Assembly: GCA_031253705.1 (NCBI GenBank)
Contig: JAIRVW010000209.1
Span: 1 to 8,554 of the forward strand
Length of the DNA: 8,554 nucleotides
From: Brucellaceae bacterium
GTDB taxonomy: Bacteria; Pseudomonadota; Alphaproteobacteria; Rhizobiales; Rhizobiaceae
Direction of reading: 5' to 3'
In this document: positions 1 through 6,263 of the stretch, in pieces
How positions within the stretch are numbered: the first letter of the stretch is position 1
Layout: every line of letters begins with the position of its first letter
The notes under the pieces: generated by a model
What the model was told of the DNA's origin: nothing
The model's database searches: none
The model's input: the letters and a program-made list of their open reading frames with translations, nothing else
Made by a program: the position numbers and the translations under genes

Positions 1-723
1 CGCCTCACAGACCGCGTTGCGATCAATGATCTGCAGCCGAATGAAGAAGCCGTGATCTGCGATCTTGATGATGCCGACGCAATTATGAAACTGGCAGAAG
101 GCGTGGATGCAATCCTGCATTTCGGCGGCGAACCGCTGGAAGTATCATGGGAACGTATTCTGCGCGCCAATATTCAGGGCAGCTATAATATTTATGAAGC
201 CGCCCGCAAAAACGGCGTGAAGCGTGTGATCTACGCCTCTTCCGTCCATGCCATCGGCTATCATGAGCTGGAAACCCATATTGATGCAGATGCACCGCAC
301 CGACCTGACAGTTTCTATGGTCTGTCCAAATGTTTCGTCGAAGATCTCGGACGGCTCTATTGGGACAAATTCGGCATTGAGACCGTTGCTCTGCGCATTT
401 TCTCGTCGTTCCCTGAACCGGCAGACCGCCGTATGCTGTGGTCGTGGCTGTCTTTCGACGATTGCGTGCGTCTCGTTTCAGCCGCCCTCACCTCACCGCG
501 TGTCGGCTTTACCGTCAGTTTCGGCATGTCGGATAATCGCGTCTCGCCGGTCGATAACAGCAAGGCGGGTCATCTCGGCTACCAGCCGCAGGACAATACG
601 GAAAGCTATCGCGCCGCTGTCGAAAGCCGCACCAAACGCTCTGATCCTTATGCCCCTGCCACCCGTTTTCTTGGTGGCTGGTTCGTCGATATCGGCCATC
701 CTGATGATGAGGTGAAATCATGA
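1..723 (+). CDS. Uronate-dehydrogenase-like NAD(P)-dependent SDR oxidoreductase, 5'-truncated
   Basis: The reading frame is open from base 1 to the TGA at 721-723 (240 residues), so the gene enters from the left and the GTG at 52 is internal. The N-terminal Rossmann glycine motif, perhaps 30 residues, is missing. What remains is an extended short-chain dehydrogenase of the uronate dehydrogenase (Udh) group. It has the HFGG segment after beta-4, a Ser-containing YASSVHAIGY segment (232-261), the YxxxK catalytic pair as YGLSK (316-330) and a RRMLWSWLSFDD segment. Udh enzymes oxidise galacturonate or glucuronate to the aldarolactone in the cytosol. From memory, characterised Udh proteins have SSNH and a Ser after HxGG. 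Here these are SSVH and a Glu-Pro, so two substrate-contacting positions differ and another sugar acid or polyol is possible. The last 4 bp overlap the next gene (ATGA), implying co-transcription and translational coupling. Family is confident, substrate is not. Confidence 0.85.
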   Translation, partial: RLTDRVAINDLQPNEEAVICDLDDADAIMKLAEGVDAILHFGGEPLEVSWERILRANIQGSYNIYEAARKNGVKRVIYASSVHAIGYHELETHIDADAPHRPDSFYGLSKCFVEDLGRLYWDKFGIETVALRIFSSFPEPADRRMLWSWLSFDDCVRLVSAALTSPRVGFTVSFGMSDNRVSPVDNSKAGHLGYQPQDNTESYRAAVESRTKRSDPYAPATRFLGGWFVDIGHPDDEVKS

Positions 724-1925
724 AACAGCATTATGATGTTGTGATTATCGGCGGCGCGGTCATCGGCTCTTCGGTTGCCTATTTCCTGTCGCAAAACCCT
801 GATTTTAACGGTTCAATCCTCGTTGTGGAACGCGATCCGACCTATGTTCGCGCGGCCACCTCGCTGTCCTCCTCCTCGATCCGCAACCAGTTTTCCAATC
901 CGATTAATGTGGAAATCAGCCGTTTCGGCACGGAATTTATCCGCAATTTTGCGGAGGTGATGCAGATTGCCGGAGACAAACCCGATCTGCAGTTCCATGA
1001 AGGCGGCTATCTGTTCCTCGCCAATACGCCGGATCAGGTGCAGACTTTGCGCGAAAATCACGAAGTGCAGATCGCCTGCGGTGCCGATGTGGTGCTGTGG
1101 GATCGTGAAGAACTGAGCCGTGCCTTCCCGCACCTCAATACGGACGATATTTTGCTGGCCTCCTATGGCCGTTCGGGTGAAGGTTGGTTCAACAATACCG
1201 GCCTGATGTATGGATTCAAAAACAAAGCCCGTGAGCTCGGTGCTGATTATATCACCGATGAGGTGGTGGCTATTCAGCGTGATGGCAATCGCATCACCGG
1301 TGTGGAGCTGAAATCCGGTCAGAGCATCTCGGCGGGCACCATCGTTAATGCGTCCGGTGTCAGTGCAGCTCTTACCGCCCGTATGGCAGGGCTGGATGTG
1401 CCGATTGAGCCGCGCAAACGCACATTATTTGTCTATGACTGTGCGCAAACACCGGAAGGCAGCGCTACGGTCAATGGCGGTCGTCTGCCGCTGATGATTG
1501 ATCCGAGCGGTGTTTTCTGCCGCCCTGAAGGCCGTTTCTTCCTGACCGGTTGTCCGCCGGTAGAAGACCCAGCAGTCGACTGGGATGATTTCACGCCGCG
1601 CTATGAAGAGTTTGAAGAGATCATCTGGCCGGCTCTGGCAGAACGCTCACCGGCCTTTGAAGCAATCAAAGTCGTCAACCAATGGGCAGGTCATTATGAT
1701 TTCAACGTATTGGATCATAACCTGATTGTCGGTCGTCATCCTGAAGTGGAAAACTTCATTTACGCCAATGGTTTCTCCGGTCACGGCCTGCAGCAAGGCC
1801 CTGCAACAGGGCGCGCTGTATCCGAGCTGATCACCTATAATGCGTTCCGCACGCTTGATCTCTCAGAGGTCGGTTATGAGCGCGTGATTGCCAATAAGCC
1901 TTTCCTTGAAAAGGCTGTGATATGA
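720..1925 (+). CDS. FAD-dependent amine/amino-acid oxidoreductase (DAO family)
   Basis: This is a 401-residue flavoprotein of the glycine/D-amino-acid oxidase (DAO) superfamily, closest in pattern to the FOXRED1/dimethylglycine-dehydrogenase-like branch. The N-terminal dinucleotide-binding motif reads DVVIIGGAVIGSS (residues 6-18), with Ala in place of the third Gly of GxGxxG. Glu37 ends beta-2 and should bind the ribose. The segment ATSLSSSSIRNQFS (46-59) is typical of the branch. VNASG (209-213) and GFSGHGLQQGPATG (351-364) are the later FAD-contacting motifs. There is no signal peptide, so it is cytosolic. The family oxidises C-N bonds of secondary or primary amines and amino acids to an imine, which hydrolyses to a keto compound or aldehyde. 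The ATG overlaps the stop of the upstream dehydrogenase gene, so the two are coupled. The amino-acid-type importer downstream suggests the substrate is a small amine-bearing compound, but its identity cannot be read from the sequence. Confidence 0.88.
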   Translation: MKQHYDVVIIGGAVIGSSVAYFLSQNPDFNGSILVVERDPTYVRAATSLSSSSIRNQFSNPINVEISRFGTEFIRNFAEVMQIAGDKPDLQFHEGGYLFLANTPDQVQTLRENHEVQIACGADVVLWDREELSRAFPHLNTDDILLASYGRSGEGWFNNTGLMYGFKNKARELGADYITDEVVAIQRDGNRITGVELKSGQSISAGTIVNASGVSAALTARMAGLDVPIEPRKRTLFVYDCAQTPEGSATVNGGRLPLMIDPSGVFCRPEGRFFLTGCPPVEDPAVDWDDFTPRYEEFEEIIWPALAERSPAFEAIKVVNQWAGHYDFNVLDHNLIVGRHPEVENFIYANGFSGHGLQQGPATGRAVSELITYNAFRTLDLSEVGYERVIANKPFLEKAVI

Positions 1926-1966
1926 TGTAAATCCTGTCGGATCAGCAGGGAGAGCGGAGGCAGGCA

Positions 1967-2014
1967 ATGTATATCAATCAGTGCGCTTTAATCATGGTCA
2001 CAGATCATGAATGA
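1967..2014 (+). CDS. Possible 15-codon leader ORF before the LysR-type gene
   Basis: A short frame (MYINQCALIMVTDHE, then TGA) starts 6 nt after a strong purine-rich ribosome binding site, GGAGAGCGGAGG at 1949-1960. It ends 8 nt inside the regulator gene, in another frame. The regulator's own ATG at 2007 has only a poor site (GGTCAC) in front of it, while this ATG is well served. The geometry would allow translational coupling, in which ribosomes finishing the leader reinitiate on the regulator. There is no run of a single codon type that would indicate attenuation. It could also be a chance ORF, with the Shine-Dalgarno acting at a distance. Confidence 0.35.
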   Translation: MYINQCALIMVTDHE

Positions 2015-2960
2015 CAGGGTACCACGCCTTCCCCCGCTCAATGCCTTGCGCGTCTTTCATGCCGTGATGCGCTATCGCAGTTTCCGCAAAGCGGCAGACG
2101 AATTATTTGTCAGCCCGCAGGCGGTCAGCCAGCAGATTAAACTGCTGGAAGACACATTAGGGATCATGCTGTTTGACCGTAAAGGCCGCATGGTTGATCC
2201 GACGGAACAAGCCATTTTGCTCGCGCATTTTGTGCAGGCCGGTTTTGATGAATTTGCCGAAGGCGTGCGCCGCGTTACCAAAACCGGCCACCGCAACCGC
2301 ATCAATGTCAATGCCAGTCCCTATTTCGCCACCCGCTATCTGATGGATCGTCTGGAGCAATTCCGCACCACCATGCCCGGTGTGGTTTTGCAGCTCACAA
2401 CCATGGTGGAAATCCCTGATTTCTCCCGCGATGATATCGACGTTTCTGTGCAATGGGGCTTCGGCGAATGGACAGAATTCGACCAGACATTGCTGGTGCG
2501 GGATCCGAAAATTATCTGCTGTGCTCCGGCACTGGCACATCGGGTACGCAAACCGGAAGATCTGCTGAGTATGACCCTGCTGCATCCGGTTCTCGCCACG
2601 ACTTTGTGGCAGAAAGTGCTGCGCCATCTGGATTTGCAGGATATTGAAGCCAAAGGCGATGTGCAGTTTCAGGATGCCGCCACCATGCGCCGCGCCACAT
2701 TGGCTGGTATGGGCATGGGGCTGGTCTCAGCCATAGATGCGATGGACGATCTGCGTCAGGGGCGGCTGATCGCACCGCTCGGCATAGATGCCCTGAGCAC
2801 TATGAAAGAGGAAGAAATTCCGGGTTTCTATCTGGTTGTCCCGCGCGGTTACCGGCGGGTGAAGCCCATTGCCGCTTTTTGTGACTGGATCAGAGCAGAA
2901 GACTGGTCTGCCATGCTGCGCCGTGAAATGACCATCGGCGACATGCCTTACGACATTTAA
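2007..2960 (+). CDS. LysR-type transcriptional regulator, GcvA-like group
   Basis: A 317-residue LysR-type regulator. The N-terminal winged helix-turn-helix spans about residues 8-67, beginning RLPPLNALRVF and with the recognition helix region near SPQAVSQQIKLLED (36-49). This N-terminus is characteristic of the GcvA-like subgroup. A linker helix follows and then the effector-binding domain (about 98-300, starting RINVNASPYFATRYL). Length is normal for the family. The preceding in-frame stop (TAA at 1989) and the lack of an earlier ATG fix the start at 2007, although its ribosome binding site is weak; a leader ORF just upstream may supply the ribosomes. LysR regulators usually respond to a pathway compound and act on their own and neighbouring promoters. 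Placed between the oxidase operon and the importer operon, this one most likely controls one or both. All genes here run in the same direction, unlike the usual divergent LysR layout. Confidence 0.92.
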   Translation: MNDRVPRLPPLNALRVFHAVMRYRSFRKAADELFVSPQAVSQQIKLLEDTLGIMLFDRKGRMVDPTEQAILLAHFVQAGFDEFAEGVRRVTKTGHRNRINVNASPYFATRYLMDRLEQFRTTMPGVVLQLTTMVEIPDFSRDDIDVSVQWGFGEWTEFDQTLLVRDPKIICCAPALAHRVRKPEDLLSMTLLHPVLATTLWQKVLRHLDLQDIEAKGDVQFQDAATMRRATLAGMGMGLVSAIDAMDDLRQGRLIAPLGIDALSTMKEEEIPGFYLVVPRGYRRVKPIAAFCDWIRAEDWSAMLRREMTIGDMPYDI

Positions 2961-3021
2961 GTAAAACCTCAGATTATCTTACGTCTGTCCCCGCCAACCT
3001 GCTCTTTTTTGCGAGCGGTTG

Positions 3022-3044
3022 CGTGTTGAAACACGTCTGTTTTT
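3022..3044 (+). terminator. Weak candidate terminator after the LysR-type gene
   Basis: A 5-bp stem CGTGT/ACACG (3022-3026 with 3031-3035) closes a TGAA loop, and TCTG separates it from five T residues (3040-3044). It lies about 60 bp after the regulator stop. The stem is short and the T-run is displaced, so termination may be partial, leaving possible read-through into the importer operon. Confidence 0.3.
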
Positions 3045-3069
3045 AGCACAAGGTCTGCTTGTTTTTATC

Positions 3070-3106
3070 ATCAAGAAAATCTTGTCGTTTAGCCACTTTT
3101 CTTGAT
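3070..3106. repeat. Perfect 10-bp inverted repeat, possible operator
   Basis: ATCAAGAAAA at 3070-3079 is exactly mirrored by TTTTCTTGAT at 3097-3106 across a 17-bp spacer. Within the left arm there is also a tighter dyad, CAAGA-AAA-TCTTG (3072-3084), so the sequence TCTTG/CAAGA occurs three times in 35 bp. Spaced half-sites of this kind suit a dimeric or tetrameric regulator. The adjacent LysR-type protein is the obvious candidate, although the arms do not follow the simple T-N11-A pattern. It is not followed by a T-run, which argues against a terminator. Confidence 0.45.
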
Positions 3107-3189
3107 TTGGTACGCGCGTCCGACACGGCACACTGCCCTCAGCACGGGACGGTGTAAACAAATGCAAAAATAAAAAGGCTTTGCCAGCA

Positions 3190-3246
3190 CGCCGCCGTCC
3201 TGCGGGGAAACATATTTCAGTGCCGCTCAGATTTTGTCCGGCGGCG
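3190..3246 (+). promoter_or_regulatory. GC-rich stem in the leader of the ABC operon
   Basis: CGCCGCCG (3190-3197) is perfectly complementary to CGGCGGCG (3239-3246), with 41 nt between them. The right arm ends 5 nt before the ribosome binding site (GGAAAAGG, 3252-3259) of the ATPase gene. The mRNA leader could therefore fold into a stem close to the start codon and influence translation. I do not recognise a known riboswitch in it, and both arms are GC-rich enough that chance pairing is possible. Confidence 0.3.
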
Positions 3247-3261
3247 GTGACGGAAAAGGCA

Positions 3262-4032
3262 ATGCAGCAGACACAAAATAACATCAAGCCACTGGTGCGC
3301 GTAGAAGCGCTTGAAAAGAGCTTCGGATCACTCACCGTTCTCAATGGTGTGAGTTTAAGCGTCAATCCGGGCGGCGTTCTGGCCATTATCGGGCCGAGCG
3401 GCTCCGGCAAAAGCACATTGCTGCGCTGTCTGAATTATCTGGAAGTGCCGGATAAAGGCCGCATCACGCTGGGTGATATGGAGCTTGTTGCCGAGAAACA
3501 TCCGTCCCAAAAACAAATTCTCGATCTGCGCCGTTCGGCTGGCATGGTGTTTCAGTCTTTCAACCTGTTTCCGCATATGAGCGTGTTGGAAAATGTGTCG
3601 CTCGCGCAAAAACGCGTGCTTGGCCGCTCACAGCAGGAAGCCGATGAGCGCTCCATTGAGCTGCTCAAACGTGTAGGGCTGGACTCCAAAGCCGCAGAAT
3701 ATCCGCATCGCTGTTCCGGTGGTCAGCAGCAGCGTATCGCGATTGCCCGCGCGCTGGCACTGAACCCGAAAATCATGTTGTTCGATGAGCCGACCTCCGC
3801 GCTTGATCCGGAACTCGGATTAGAGGTTCTCGCGGTGATGCGTGAGCTGGCGCAAGACGGCATGACAATGATTGTCGTCACCCATGAAATGCATTTTGCC
3901 GAGAGCGTCTCCGACCATGTGATGATCATGGCCGACGGCAATATTATTGAATCCGGTATCAGTAAAGATGTGATGCGCGATCCGCAAACAGAACGCGCAC
4001 GCCGGTTTCTGCATGCTGTGAGAGATCGCTGA
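3262..4032 (+). CDS. Polar amino-acid ABC importer, ATP-binding subunit
   Basis: A 256-residue ATPase of the GlnQ/HisP type that powers import from the inner face of the membrane. All family motifs are present: Walker A GPSGSGKST (residues 44-52), Q-loop Gln98, signature CSGGQQQR (151-158), Walker B IMLFDEP (171-177), D-loop SALD (179-182) and switch His208. The first signature residue is Cys where Leu is usual. I chose the ATG at 3262 because GGAAAAGG lies just upstream and the ABC domain begins at once. The open frame extends back to a TTG at 3181, but those 27 extra residues are basic, proline-rich and unlike the family. The gene ends in TGATG, overlapping the first permease start by 1 base, so it is the first gene of the importer operon. 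The substrate is probably a polar amino acid or related compound. Confidence 0.93.
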   Translation: MQQTQNNIKPLVRVEALEKSFGSLTVLNGVSLSVNPGGVLAIIGPSGSGKSTLLRCLNYLEVPDKGRITLGDMELVAEKHPSQKQILDLRRSAGMVFQSFNLFPHMSVLENVSLAQKRVLGRSQQEADERSIELLKRVGLDSKAAEYPHRCSGGQQQRIAIARALALNPKIMLFDEPTSALDPELGLEVLAVMRELAQDGMTMIVVTHEMHFAESVSDHVMIMADGNIIESGISKDVMRDPQTERARRFLHAVRDR

Positions 4033-4673
4033 TGCAGGACATTATCTTTAATATTATCAGAGGCTTGCCTGCGACAATCGCTTTAACGGCCGCAGCACTG
4101 ATGATCGGGCTTATTCTCGGCGTACCGCTGATGCTGGCACGCATTTCGCGCAACAGCTGGCTTCGCTATGCTGCAATGGCACTGATTACCTTTGTGCGCA
4201 GCATTCCGCCGATTGTCTGGCTGTTTGTGATCTTTTTCGGCCTTGGCAGCGGCTATTTCCGTGTTGCCCCCTTCCCTGCGGCCGCAGCCGGTCTCGGGCT
4301 GATTGCTTCGGCCTATATGGCCGAGATTTATCGCGGTGCACTGCTTTCCATTCATCGCGGTCAGTGGGAGGGTGCGGCAGCCCTCGGCATGCATCCGCTG
4401 CGGATGTGGATTGATGTGATCATGCCGCAGCTCATCCGCGTGGCACTGCCGGCAATGGCAACCTATGCCATTGGTCTTTTAAAAGATTCCGCGATTGCCT
4501 CGACAATCGGCGTTTCCGAAATGACCTTCTATGCCAACCAATCCTCTATGGCGACTTATCGCGGCCTTGAGGTCTTCAGCTTTGTCGCCCTGCTCTATAT
4601 CGCGCTCAGCCTGCCGGTTGCGTGGATGTCGCGCGGCATTGATGCCCGTATGCGAAAGAAGGTGTCCCGATGA
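4032..4673 (+). CDS. Polar amino-acid ABC importer, permease subunit 1
   Basis: A 213-residue integral membrane protein of the HisM/GlnP permease family. Hydrophobic segments lie at about residues 12-35, 47-71, 81-98, 136-152 and 181-200. The cytoplasmic EAA loop that docks on the ATPase is EGAAALGMHPLRMWIDVIMPQ in outline (about 113-133, with the conserved Gly119 and Pro132). It probably forms a heterodimer with the second permease, since the two genes are adjacent and overlap by 4 bp (ATGA). The start overlaps the stop of the ATPase gene, so translation is coupled. Length and topology are normal for the family. Nothing in the sequence identifies the substrate. Confidence 0.92.
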   Translation: MQDIIFNIIRGLPATIALTAAALMIGLILGVPLMLARISRNSWLRYAAMALITFVRSIPPIVWLFVIFFGLGSGYFRVAPFPAAAAGLGLIASAYMAEIYRGALLSIHRGQWEGAAALGMHPLRMWIDVIMPQLIRVALPAMATYAIGLLKDSAIASTIGVSEMTFYANQSSMATYRGLEVFSFVALLYIALSLPVAWMSRGIDARMRKKVSR

Positions 4674-5323
4674 TCGCGATTTTAGCCGAACAATTTCATA
4701 ATTGGCTGCCGCAAATGCTCAGCGGCCTGCGTATCAGCCTGATTGTCACCGGAATGAGCCTTTTGATCGGTATTCCGCTGGGCTTTTTTCTCTCGCTCGG
4801 GGTGATGTCAAATGCAAAACCGACACGCTGGGCAGCCCTGACACTGGTTGAAGTGGGGCGTGGTGCACCATCCCTGGTTCTGCTGCAATTTGCCTATTTC
4901 GGTCTGCCTTCTGCCGGTCTGACACTGACTTCCTGGTCAGCCAGTATTGTGGCGCTGAGCTGGACAACGGGCGCCTATACCAGCGAGATCATTCGTGCCG
5001 GTCTGCAATCTGTCCCTGCAGGGCAGCGTGAGGCAGCACAGGCGATCGGCCTGACACGGCTGGATATGATGCGCTTTATCGTTGTACCGCAAGGCCTGCG
5101 CATCGCTATTCCGGCTCTGCTTGGCTTTGCCATCCTGATCTTTCAGACCACATCACTGTGTTTTGCCATTGCGTTGCCGGAACTGACCGCCCGCGCCTAT
5201 GAAATTGGAACCAATACATTCCAATATCTGCCAGCCCTTATAATGGCTGGTCTTCTCTACCTGCTCATTTGCATTCCGGCGACGCTGATTGTCGGCGTCA
5301 TCGAAGCCCGTGCGCAGCATTAA
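4670..5323 (+). CDS. Polar amino-acid ABC importer, permease subunit 2
   Basis: A 217-residue permease of the same HisQ/GlnP-like family as its upstream neighbour. Hydrophobic segments lie near residues 18-46, 54-80, 87-105, 143-170 and 188-212. The EAA loop is REAAQAIGLTRLDMMRFIVVP (120-140), with the conserved Glu-Ala-Ala, Gly127 and Pro140. It would pair with the first permease to form the translocation pore in the inner membrane. The start codon sits in the ATGA overlap with the previous gene. The stop is followed by a 22-nt gap before the binding-protein gene, enough for that gene's own strong ribosome binding site. Confidence 0.92.
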   Translation: MIAILAEQFHNWLPQMLSGLRISLIVTGMSLLIGIPLGFFLSLGVMSNAKPTRWAALTLVEVGRGAPSLVLLQFAYFGLPSAGLTLTSWSASIVALSWTTGAYTSEIIRAGLQSVPAGQREAAQAIGLTRLDMMRFIVVPQGLRIAIPALLGFAILIFQTTSLCFAIALPELTARAYEIGTNTFQYLPALIMAGLLYLLICIPATLIVGVIEARAQH

Positions 5324-5345
5324 TCAGAAACAAAAAGGGGAAATC

Positions 5346-6176
5346 ATGAATAAGTTTTTTGCACTCACACTGGCTGCCGGTCTTAGCAGCACTTTTCTGG
5401 CAGGCGCGGCTTTTGCACAGGATTGCACTCCGCAGCATAAAATCACCACTGTTGAAGCCGGTTATCTGACCATTGCAGCACCGACTTTCCCGCCTTTTTC
5501 CATTCCTAAAGGCGAAAGCGATCTCAGCGGCGTGGACGGCGATATCGTCAAGGAAATCGCCGCTAAAGAATGCCTGAAGATCAAAGTCGCGCCGGTTGAA
5601 TATGCTACAGCCATTCCGTTTGTAGTGTCCGGCCGTGCGGATATTGCCATCGGCAACTATTACCGCACCGATGAACGTCAGAAAGTGGTCAATCTGTCTG
5701 CGCCGCTTTATCTCGATCAGATGGGCCTTTATTCCAAAGAAGGCGTAACCACGGTTGCCCAGCTTGAAGGCCGCAATGTCGGCACCGTACAAGGCTATCT
5801 CTGGGTCAATGAGCTGAAAGCCATTCTCGGCGATAAACTGAGCCTCTATAACAATTATGTTGCGCTGTATCAGGATCTGGAAGCCGGCCGTATCGAGATC
5901 GCCATTGACGGCGTTGCTGTCGGTACTGCAGCGCAACAGGGCGGCGCTCTGAAAGGCATCCAGATTAAAGTTGCAGAAAAAGACGAGCGGGTACAAAGCT
6001 CAGTCTATCCGGCACAGGCCGGTCTGCCGCTCTCCAAAAACAATCCGGATCTGCTCGTTGCCGCCGATGATGTGGTCAAAGAGCTGCATAAATCCGGCCG
6101 CATGGTCGAAATTCTCAAAGAATACGGCCTGTCAGAAAGCGCTGCTGATGTCGGTGAAGCCCGTCTGATCAAGTAA
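5346..6176 (+). CDS. Periplasmic amino-acid-type solute-binding protein of the ABC importer
   Basis: A 276-residue secreted binding protein of family 3 (HisJ/GlnH-like). Residues 1-24 form a classical signal peptide (NKF start, hydrophobic core, AFA before Gln25). The mature domain begins near LTIAAPTFPPFS (41-52). In RTDER (107-111), Arg111 matches the Arg that holds the substrate alpha-carboxylate in this family. Asp188 in IAIDG is at the place of the Asp that binds the alpha-amino group, so the ligand probably has an amino-acid head group. The only two cysteines, Cys27 and Cys76, could form a disulfide. I chose the ATG at 5346 because AGGGGAAATC precedes it and the signal peptide starts there; an upstream in-frame start at 5289 lies inside the second permease gene. 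This is the last gene of the operon, before a strong terminator. The precise ligand is unknown. Confidence 0.92.
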   Translation: MNKFFALTLAAGLSSTFLAGAAFAQDCTPQHKITTVEAGYLTIAAPTFPPFSIPKGESDLSGVDGDIVKEIAAKECLKIKVAPVEYATAIPFVVSGRADIAIGNYYRTDERQKVVNLSAPLYLDQMGLYSKEGVTTVAQLEGRNVGTVQGYLWVNELKAILGDKLSLYNNYVALYQDLEAGRIEIAIDGVAVGTAAQQGGALKGIQIKVAEKDERVQSSVYPAQAGLPLSKNNPDLLVAADDVVKELHKSGRMVEILKEYGLSESAADVGEARLIK

Positions 6177-6195
6177 GTCTGATATCAATACTTTG

Positions 6196-6230
6196 CTCCC
6201 CTGCCTGTCTGACCGGCGGGGGAGTTATTT
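6196..6230 (+). terminator. Intrinsic terminator of the ABC importer operon
   Basis: CTCCCCTGCC (6196-6205) pairs with GGCGGGGGAG (6215-6224) over 10 bp with one G-T wobble, closing a 9-nt loop, and is followed at once by TTATTTTAT. It begins 20 nt after the stop of the binding-protein gene. On the minus strand the hairpin is not followed by a T-run, so it should work mainly for the plus-strand operon; the SURF1-type gene converging from the right has no obvious terminator of its own. Confidence 0.85.
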
Positions 6231-6263
6231 TATAATTTAAGTGATTGATATTATTGATATATT

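Larger units (their letters stand above)
2961..3261. other. Non-coding stretch between regulator and ABC operon
   Basis: About 300 bp with no convincing gene. From left to right it holds a weak hairpin with a T-run (3022-3044), a 10-bp inverted repeat (3070-3106), an A-rich segment (3154-3176), and an 8-bp GC-rich inverted repeat just before the ATPase gene (3190-3246). This must contain the importer promoter if the importer has its own, but I see no good sigma-70 pair of hexamers and no sigma-54 site. Confidence 0.6.

Noticed and set aside
248..715. Plus-strand 155-codon frame inside the dehydrogenase gene
   Set aside because: It is a shifted-frame shadow with cysteine- and serine-rich sequence and no family likeness; the main frame has clear motifs.
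52..723. GTG at 52 as the start of the dehydrogenase gene
   Set aside because: The same frame is open to base 1 and the upstream codons continue the family sequence (PNEEAVICDL), so the gene is cut by the window edge.
3181..3261. TTG start adding 27 residues to the ABC ATPase
   Set aside because: The extension is basic, proline-rich and unlike the family; the ATG at 3262 has a good ribosome binding site and gives the normal length.
2979..3416. Minus-strand 145-codon frame over the regulator-importer gap
   Set aside because: It runs antisense into the Walker A region of the ATPase, has no recognisable domain and no convincing ribosome binding site.
5289..5345. Upstream ATG for the binding protein
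   Set aside because: It lies within the second permease gene and would bury the signal peptide; the ATG at 5346 has AGGGGAA before it.
5298..5996. Long minus-strand frame opposite the binding-protein gene
   Set aside because: It is a mirror frame of a real gene, with no signal or family motif; the plus-strand protein is unambiguous.
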